DNA of 64,000 bases from positions 35,885,143-35,949,142 of the forward strand of contig JAFMSR010000015.1 in assembly GCA_022818135.1 (NCBI GenBank), in the 5' to 3' direction. Position 1 is the stretch's first letter. Every line of letters starts with the position of its first letter. Source of the stretch: Saxidomus purpurata. Its lineage: Eukaryota; Mollusca; Bivalvia; Venerida; Veneridae. Made by a program: the position numbers and the translations under genes. Shown here one piece after another: positions 47,201 through 57,152 of this stretch. The notes under the pieces are model-generated. The model was not told where the DNA came from. It worked only from the letters and a program-made list of their open reading frames with translations, and searched no databases.

Positions 47201-50200
47201 CCCCGCTTATATTGAAATATAAATTGTGTCTAATAATTGTTAACAAATAGGTCAATCATCATTCTTTTGTTTGTATTTGACTCTAGTTACCCCAAATCAC
47301 CGGCTATATTAGAAGTTTTCTAGCGCCATTTCACAGAAAAAAGCAATGTATATACTATATAGTCAATTAGTCATATACTATACTAGTTTATATACTATTT
47401 GCTTAATCAAACTACGAATGCTTATTGCTACTGGCTACAGTGAGTAAGGGGTGAAATGACAGATTATGAACACATTCGTGGTGATTTTATCCACATTATT
47501 TACGTTGCATATTGCGACGGTTCAACCTGTCATAACTTACACTTGTTTTGACAAGTCGAAAACTGGGTAAGTCGAAATAATTTTCATGTTCACTTGACTT
47601 TGAGACACCGAGACTGCATGGACTGTTTCTTTTTTAGCTCACCTGAGCTGGCTCAGGGTGAGCTATTAGGATCGATGATTGTCCGTCGTCCGTCCACATT
47701 TAGTTCGTTAACACTCTAGTGGTCACATTTTTGCCTCAATTGTCATGAAACTTGGTCAGGATGTTTGTCCCAGTAATTACTCGGACGAGTTCGAATATGG
47801 GTCATCTCGGATGAAAAACTAGGTCACATGACCCAAAAATAGAAAAATCTTCTTAACACTATGGAGGCTACTGTTTCAGTCCAAATATCCTGGCAATTTG
47901 TCAGAAAGGTTGTTTGGTTGATTTCTAGCTCAAGTTTTAATATGGGTCACCTGGGGTCAAAAACTAGGTCACACAGCCCAAATATGGAAAAACCTTGTTA
48001 ACACTCTAGAGGTAACATTTTCAGCCCAAATATCCTGGAAATTTGTCAGAATAATAATTTCTGTCATGAGCACGAGGTTCAGATCGAAATATCCGTCACC
48101 GAGGGTAACTGTTTTGGCGGGAACGAGGCTCTGCCGAGTTCCCGTAAAACAGTTACCCGAGGTGACGGATATTTCCATCTGAGCCAAGTGTCTCATGATG
48201 GAAATTTTTTCTTGCATGCCGTCTTGCATTTTAAAGCTGATTTCTTTATTCAAACTTATCAAAATGATGAATTATCATGAAAAACAAACGATTTTCCGAC
48301 GCTGTGTTTAGGAAGTGACGTCACAATGTTTATATAACGTTACGTCATAAGTAGTTCACGAGAGTCATCTTGCATAGGAGGGGTGCCAGACCGGTTTTTC
48401 CGGCATGGGCAAAATCACCGGAAATGCCGATCCGATATGCAAGAAAGATTGTTTCTATGATTTCTAGCTCAAGTTCGAATATGGGTCATCTGGGGTCAAA
48501 AACTAGGTCACAGAGCCCAAATATGGAAAAACCTTGTTAACACTCTAGATGTTACATTTTCAGCCCAGATATCCTTGATATTTGTCAGAAAGGTTGTTTT
48601 GATAATTTCTAGCTCAAGTTCGAATATGGGTCATCTGGGGTCAAAAACTAGGTCACAGAGCCCAAATGTGGAAAAACCTTGTTAACACTCTAGAGGTACC
48701 ATTTTCAGCCCAAATATTCTGAAAATTTGTCAGAAAGGTTGTTTCGATAATTTCTAGCTCAAGTTCGAATATGGGTCATCTGGGGTCAAACACTAGGTCA
48801 CAGAGCCCAAATGTGGAAAAACCTTGTTAACACTCTAGAGGTATCATTTTCAGCCCAAATATCCTGGAAATTTGTCAGAAAGGTTGTTTCGATGATTTCT
48901 AGCAACTTTGTTAAAAGCAGTTGTACTCGGGTGAGCGATAAAGGGCCATCATGGCCCTCTTGTTAATTAATCAATCAATCAATTTATAGTATATTGTGAT
49001 AAAAATGCAACATGTGTTGATGGGTAAATTGACACTTGCAGGAAAAAATGTATAAATATACTGTGCACGTTTATGTGTTCTTCATCTTAGTTGTTAATAT
49101 CATGCTTGATTGATCTTATTCATGTAGAAATTGCTTTAAATGACTATAAAATTATGAAAATACTGTCATACTTGTTTTGACAAGTCAGAACTGGATAAGC
49201 CGAAGTTATTTTCATGGTTAACTTGACGTTGAGACACCGAGGCTGGACTGTTTCTTTTTTAATAAGTTAATTAATCAATCTATAGTTTATTGTGATAAAA
49301 TGCAACATGTGTTGATGACTTTTGAACAGAAAACTTTGAAAATAGTAATGAATTTCTTATGTACAGTCTTGTGGGAGGGGTAAATTGACCCCTTGCAAGA
49401 AAAAAATGTATAAATATACTGTGTATGTTTATGTGTTCTTCATCTTAGTTGTTAATATCATGCTTGTGTGGTCTCATTTATGTAGAAATTGCTTTAAATG
49501 ACTATAAAATTATGAAAATACTGTCATTTTTGCAAAATAATAAAATACCTTTAATTTATTTCTTAAAATGTAATGTCTTACTTTGACCCATTTTTTTCAG
49601 ACTTGCCCTGCTTATAGGATCTGCAACTTTTTTTAACGAAATTATGAGGCATTGTACTACACAAAACAACTGGTTTTATTTCTTTTGCAATTTTGTTCTA
49701 CCTCGGGCACTTTTTTGAGCCAGGGTTACTAGTCTATAAGTAACGCAGATGTAGGTTCCTCAAGGTTTGAGCTCCATTTCGGCCACTGCCTTTCATCTGT
49801 GATCCAGGTAGGTCCATTCCACCATAGACTTTTTTCTCTATGTTGTTTCGCCGAAATTCCACGCGTGAGTAGATCAGCAGGGTTCTGATGTTTCGGGGAG
49901 TAGCTCCACTGGTAACTTCCGGTTAGTTTATGTATTTCATTGACGCGATTCTTTACGAATCTCTGTAACGGCTTGGTTCTGTTTGCTTGTAACCAATGCA
50001 AAACGATCTGGCTGTCCGACCATAGGAACACATTTTTACAATCTAGCGCTGTCTGAAGATGTGTGGATAGTCTTGCGCCGACAACGGCGGCCATAAGTTC
50101 GAGCTTCGGTAAGGTAATTGATTTCAGCGGTGCCACACGGTTTTTCGCCATTACCAAAGTAGATTGTTTCCCTTTCACTATATAGGCTGCTGCACCATAC

Positions 50201-53200
50201 GACATCATACTTGAATCTACGAAGATGTGAAGTGTGGGACGGGCGTTAGCGGCTGAAATGTCGTCTGATGCGAAATTCCAGAAGTAGTACCTTGTAACAC
50301 GCTTCTTCATAGCCTCTTTTAAGTCTTTCACTAAACTGTTCCATATATGTCGCGTCTCATCAGGTAAGATTGTTTCCCAGTTGAAGTTCTGTCTCCAGAT
50401 GTCTTGGATCAGTATCTTGGCTCGTACAGTCACGGGTGTAAGTAGACCTAATGGGTCGTATATTTTTGAAGTCTGGCGCAATATTTCTCGCTTGGTCATA
50501 TTCTGTGACGTCACTGTTATGGGGTTTGCTGGAAATCATATGTCGTCTGCCGAGGTATTCCAATTCATGCCAAGTATCTTAGTACACTGTTTTGGGTCTA
50601 GAACTTTCTCCAATTCTGCTAGCCTTTTCAGTTTTTCGCTGTTTGACGTCCACGCTCGTAAGGTCGTTCTGCATTGTTTGAGAAACCCATTTGTCGCTGT
50701 TTTCTTGTAGATGTTTCTGTAATGTCGCGTTTGATATGAACGGCGAACAGGTGGCTCCAAATAAAACTGCTTTGAATCTGTACGTCTGCAAGGGGCTGTG
50801 TACGTCAGATGGATCACTTAACCAAAGGAACCTGGTTACATCCCGGTCGCATTCATGGAGACTCACGTGAAGGAACGCCTTCTCGATGTCTGTAGAAACA
50901 GCAAATTCGTGTAATCTAAATTTCACTAGTAAAGTGGTCAAGTCATTCAGAACTGGTGGGTTTGACTGCAAACAATCATTCAGGCTTGGTATGGTTTTGG
51001 ACTGGCGGCAGCTGCAATCATATACTATTCGTACGGGTGTTGTGTCTGAGTCTTTCTTCACGGGATGATGGGGTATGTAATGGATCTTTCTACCGTTTCT
51101 TTGTGTCTCTACTTCCGGTACCTTTTCAGTGAAGCCTCTCTTCTCTTGGTCTACTATAATGTCACTGTATGTTTTCAATATCTTTGTATCTTTGCTCAGG
51201 CGATGTATCGTACTATGTGTGCGTCTCTTTGTGATTTCATAGTTCGTGGGTAGAGGATCGTGATCTTGTTTCCATGGTAACCGTGCCTTGTAATTACCAT
51301 TCTCGAAAGAAATATGTGTCTGTAGATATTCTCTCATCGTGATGATATCTGTTTCGTCATTCTTGTCCGCCGATATACCTAAACTCTCGAGTTTCCAGAA
51401 CCGGTCAATGTCGTCTGCTGTATGTGGTGCTGTCACAACGTTCATAATGTAGTCTGCTTGTGCTTTAATAGAGGACTGGTTTACTGGACCTGATAACAAG
51501 TATCCTATCTTAGATTTTACGGCTGTGGGGCCATTTCCGCGAATAACTTTGTCTTGTACAATCTGCCAAAAATAGTCCGCACCGATCAACAATGAAAATT
51601 CAAATGCATCATCAGTTATTACTGGATGTGCAAGTCTGAGTCCCTGTAAGTATGGTAACGTCGTTGCTTGCCTCTGGATTCTGTTATGAAACGGAACGGC
51701 GATGGTAGGCACTATTAGTACATGCATCTTGATGTTTTTACCATAGTCTGTTTTCAAATAGATATCAGCTTTATCCATGTGTCGCACATCATGCTGCTGG
51801 CTTCCAAACGATGCTACACGAATAACGCCAGTCCCGGTACGAGGTAAGTGCAGATCATTTGCAAGTTTCTCAGTAATGGAAGTTCTTTGTGCCTCTTCGT
51901 CAAATAAAATGTTTGCGGATGTCGTGTACTGGTGAAATCCAACCTCGGCGACAGCAGTTTTCAGCAACACGTCGGGTCTGGCATCTCCTGCGTCTGCATA
52001 AAGTATGGCTGCTTCCGGTCTGTTCGGCTGATCCGGTCCGCTCGGCTGATCCCTGTGAAATGATGTGTTCTTGGAGCAAATACTCGAATGATGTCTTTTG
52101 TTACAAAAGCGGCATGTTCTTCTCGACTTGCAACGTGAAAGTTGATGCTTGCCCTGACAGTTAAAACAAAGTTGTTCCTGCCTAACTACAGTTAATCTCG
52201 TATCCATGTCAGGAAAAGTTTTTCACTCGTTGCTATGATGACTTCTGTGGCAAAATGCACACTATGTTTATATTGATCTCTTGAATTGGAAGCACGTGAT
52301 TTAGAAGGATTTTTACCTTTAGTTCCGGCGTAGAACAGCACAGTCGGGTTGTGGGCATCAACATCCGGTTTGGGATTCAAACTTCCGGTCTCTAGAATAT
52401 TTATCTCCTTAAATTATTTATCGCACGTCTCAGATCTTTAAGTTTCCAGTCATTGTTTTCATTCACACGTGCAAGATTTTTCCTCAGGTTTGTGGGTAGT
52501 TTTTCTGTTACTATGGGAACGAGTAGACTCCCATACATATCTTCATTTTGTCCCAGTGATTCTAAGCCCCGGATGTATGTTTCCATTCTATCAAAGAACT
52601 GTCTTAGACTGCTTATCATAGATGTAGGTGTTTGTAAGTTCAATAAAGCTTGCATTGTAGCGTGAACTATTTTACTCTGTTGACCGTATCTCTCCCGTAA
52701 CAACTCCACTGCACGCACGTAATTTGCGTGCGTCAGCGCGAACCCCTCCACTGTCATGGCGGCTGTACCTTCTAACTGTGCCTGGAGATATCCAAATTTC
52801 TGTACATCGCTTAGGTTCATGATACTATGAATTGATGAATCAAATGAGTCCAAGAAAGATTGCCACTGCAATAGATCTCCGTCAAACTTTGGCAATGTGA
52901 GCTTAGGTAGTCTACTAAATTGAGAAGCGTTAGATGTACTTACAGACGGAACGGGTGGTGGAAATGACGGTGGTTGCCTGTTGTGATTTGACATATTATC
53001 ATCTATGCGGTGACTATCTCGTGTCTCCTGTGTATCTTTGTCTCCCTGGCTAGATCTGTGTGCGGCTTAGCGTCTGAATTTGCGTAACTTTATTTCTAAG
53101 TTGAGCGAGTATTCTTCCGATTCCATCATCTCGTCTTCGGTGGTATCAGCGTCGGTTTGTGAAAGAATTTTTTCGTTTATGCTCTGCAGTATGTTGACTC

Positions 53201-56200
53201 TCTCCTGTACTGTTTCTCAGGTAGCCTCGAACTCTATCATATCATCATTTTCTTTTGCCTCTGCCAATTTCTCCATAAATCGCTCGATGATTCTCTTGGT
53301 TCCATTTCTCTGGCTCTGTATCTTTTGTAGATTCATATTCTTTTTGGTCACGGCACCAAAATATGGTTGTGATATGCGTTGGATAATGGATAACAATAGC
53401 GAAGCCCAAGTTCAACCTTTTACTGTCGTCATGTTTTCAAAACCAACAACAACGGACGTGACGTCATAACGGCGGACCGCTCATAGACGTCACGTTACAA
53501 ATGGCGCTTACGTGAACGTTACTATTTCCCAACAGAACGCATGTACTAATATCGCATCTGAAGTTATGTAAGTGATTTTGACTGTTTGGGCTTAGAATTA
53601 CGTTTAGCCGAATGTAATGATAAAAATCATCAGACACAATTTTACTATGGTCCATATGATAGCAATTTGGAATAGCTCTTACATTCGACATAGTCAAGAC
53701 AGAGGACAAATTTTACTTGGAATGAATAATAATCTAATTTCCCATACATAAAAGAAATTATAAGGCCTAATTTGCCTTATATGTTAGTTATATGTTGGTT
53801 ATAGAAACTTTAAAATTCACTCGTCTATAACCTGGTCATACTTTAACTTTTATGCATTTTATTATCAAAAATATATTTTTGTATTAACGAAGGAAATTAC
53901 TCTATAGAACAGCGGTTCAGGGAACTTTATGTATATATACAGGTTATTTCTGGCACGTAACAGACTTTCACTACGACCCGACGTACAACAAGGAGTCACT
54001 TTCTTGCGTTGAAGGAAATGTTAGTGATCAGCTCGGCCCCTATGGGAACATGTGGTGTGACTCGCCATGGATTCTTATAGAAAGCAGTGTTCAAGCCATG
54101 AAAAAGATCAAACCAGATGTTGATTTTGTCCTATGGACGGGGTAAATAGGAACATTTTATTATGTAACGCCTACAAGAAACAAAGGTAAGTTACCAAACG
54201 TCAACTATTCCGAAACACCACTTCATCAGTAAATCAAAGGTGTTCTATTCTAAAGGGGCTCATTGTGTTAGAAAACTACACTCACTTTGTAATATTTTTT
54301 TATTCTGTTTGTTTTGGTACAAATGAACATTTGAGTGTAATTTGAAATTATTATGTGCAGAATAGTACACCAAGCTTGTACAAAATATAGCACATGGAAC
54401 AAACTCTACGTTTTTCAGTGACACAATCTTACACGCAGACGTTGAAAAGCTCAACCATACCTACAACGCTGACATTTTGGACAACACAACGGATATTCTG
54501 AAGACGTCATTTCCGGACATTCCGGTATATGCATCGTTTGGTAATCACGATGCCTACCCAACAGGACAGTTTCTGCCAAACAATACTTTACTGTACAACG
54601 AGTCACTAGCCAGGTGGCGCTCCTGGATTAACGAAGAAGCACAAGAAGAAAACTTCAGAAACGGTATATGCTTCCGGTATACGATGATGTTTATTTCAGA
54701 TGACAATTATAAAAGAAGCGTGTCTCATCCGTTTTTATCGCAGTATCCAAATAAGTCAGTAAAGGTTTAGTAGACAGATAAAAAAGACAGAATAAAAAAC
54801 GGTACTGTATCCCCATTTGTGATTAAATTCAAAAGTTCTGTTGACTAAATGCAAATACTTAAGGGTTACACATATTAGTTTTAGTTTATTTATTGGTATC
54901 CAGTAGGTCATAGACCCATGTGGCAAAATATGCACAATATACAATATGGCGAACATATACATTTCAAAGCTTTTCAATTAGACATGAATACATTACAACA
55001 GTATATATATCATATATCTAAAATATGTTATGTGGACGCATATTGTGTTATATCCAAGGCAGACTGGCCGAGAAGTTGTATTTATATTATTTATAATGTA
55101 TGAAACACATTCTACACCGAAATTCATTTTTTTTTAAATTCTTGACTTTTATACAGGCTGAAACTGTCTATAACAATAACCCAATACCCTTGTTTGAAGG
55201 TCTAAACAACAAGATGTATTTCTGTGTGTAACTTTGCATAAGCCTGTTAAATTCCACTGTAGTCTATCTTGTTCGAAAACGAAACAACAAGAACGACTAG
55301 AGGATCATAATATCATATCATAGTGACTTTATATGTAACACATCCAAACTTACTGACTATCAATACGTATAATAGAGCATATGCTAAATTTAGCGTAGTA
55401 GTAAATATGAAACACTTATATTAACTTAACTTAAGTTACTAAAAACAACCAACTCTAAGAGTTCCTTATCTTTCTATATATAGTACATATATATACGTAT
55501 ATTAATAAGCATTATTTAATGTAGTAATACAGATCAATATAAAAAGATATTTCTACGCGTTTAAAACTAAATATAGACTTACTTTTTAAGCTCATGCGAG
55601 ACTTTGTAAAACATTAAGGGGTAAATCAAATTATTTTCTATGAACTACAGGTGCGTGTAAGTGCTATGGTAATATAAATAACAATACTTCTAAACACAAG
55701 TAAATGTTACAGTTATTTTAAATACATGTATTAACACTGAGAAACATGAGTTTGTTGCGTGGGGTCTACAGCAGAGCACACTAATTTTACTAATTTAGTA
55801 ACTGTTTACTAGTTTTGATGTTTTGGTTTCTATCGTCAAATATAATAAATTAAAATACATTATAGATCTATTCGGTGTTTTTTACCTGTCACGCTCTGTT
55901 TAGTCAACGATAGTAAATTAAAATAAATTATAAATCTGCATGTTAGGAAAGTGATCAAAAGTGTTCACTAATATGTTTACGCAACGTTTGACTTGTATAA
56001 TGTTTTAACGACAACATGTTTTGTATCCCATCATGAAATAAGATAGCTTAATTGATCGAATTTTATTCAGGCAAAGTACACATATATACATTTAATGCAT
56101 TAAAATCAGAAATACAATTATGTAGACATAAATTAAATTTTTGATCTAAACTTTATATTACATAGGTGTTATATGTTAGTTAGACAGGTATTTTATGAAT

Positions 56201-57063
56201 ATCTGGCCTCTGCAGATGTGTTTCTTTTGTTAAGATTCTTGTCACTGTCTGTAGTATCAAGATAATTGTACATATATATGTATTTATATGTAAATGTATG
56301 TCACTGTTTGTTCATATAATTATGTATATTTTGTGTCTACATGGGCTTCTTAGCCCTTTGGAAGAAATAAACTTGTCCGTCCGTCCGTCCGTCTGTCTGT
56401 CTGTCTGTCTATACAACTAAATTAAATAAATAAATAAATAGCGACATTATCAAACTGACTAAAAATTTTATGTATCACAGAATGCTTTCATTTGATTTGA
56501 TTTGAAGCAAGTTTTGTAAAGGTCCATCCATTAGATCAAATGTGAGCTTGTATTTGTGGATGAGACGTCGGCATGTCTCCCACCATGCCTATACATATCA
56601 AAAGTGTTTTTTCTGTGTCCAAAATTAGAAGAGATTTACCTGACTGCAATTTCCAGCCAGTTTTTGCCAAAGATTGAATGTGATTGATTGCCAAAAAATA
56701 GGCCAGTCACGGTGACCAATAATAGACATGTGCGCTTGTAATTTGTAAAACAAAAATCCCCGTTAACAAATTGTTGTCCTATTTCTATTTGACCTATGTT
56801 TTTGTATGATAAAAATTTATGTGGTCTAAACGAGAGAGTAAAAAGTGTTCCGAAAGATTGGTTACTTATTCTATCAAGTAGAAATTATGCATGAGAGTTT
56901 GACCTATTTACCTACATTGAAATTTTGAAAATGTAAAAACCCCTTAAAAGCCAAATAAATCAGCAGCCGCCGCAAGCATGACAATACATTGTCGGAGGTG
57001 TGACCGGGAGCGTGGTCGCAGACGATGTTGTAGATCTAGAAATTGCAGTGATGATAACCTATC

Positions 57064-57152
<89 letters not shown>

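Larger units (their letters stand above)
47490..49540 (+). repeat. Duplicated ~370-bp segment, first copy carrying an insertion
   Basis: 47490-47633 plus 48964-49155 together match 49165-49540 (cttgttttgacaagtc, gagacaccgag, ttaattaatcaatc, aaatgcaacatgtgttgatg, gtttatgtgttcttcatctt). In the first copy the pearl-like element at 47634-48963 interrupts the match. The second copy is effectively the empty site. Confidence 0.8.
43681..49729. mobile_element. 6.05-kb terminal-inverted-repeat DNA transposon, unclassified
   Basis: Ends are GTAACCCTGGCT and the complementary AGCCAGGGTTAC. Outer inverted arms of about 120 bp are related but with indels; both include attgcaaaaga and agttgcaga. A perfect 7-bp target duplication flanks it. 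Inside are short broken coding-like frames (45084-45299 and 45823-46700) and a duplicated ~370-bp segment near the right end. No DDE transposase was recognised. The superfamily is open; 7-8-bp duplications occur in P-type elements, which is only suggestive. Confidence 0.75.
42124..53534 (-). mobile_element. BEL/Pao LTR retrotransposon with nested insertion
   Basis: Element length is 11.4 kb with 174-bp LTRs at both ends and a 4-bp target duplication GAAC (42120-42123 and 53535-53538). Minus-strand order is gag (DUF1759-like), zinc knuckles, aspartic protease, RT, RNase H and integrase, the BEL/Pao order. The two LTRs differ at about six of 174 positions by eye, indicating an old insertion. 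A 6.05-kb DNA transposon splits pol between RNase H and integrase. It is antisense to the host gene. Confidence 0.9.

Noticed and set aside
53080..53469. Plus-strand open frame of 129 codons
   Set aside because: It is antisense to the BEL/Pao gag and 5' LTR and has no recognisable domain.
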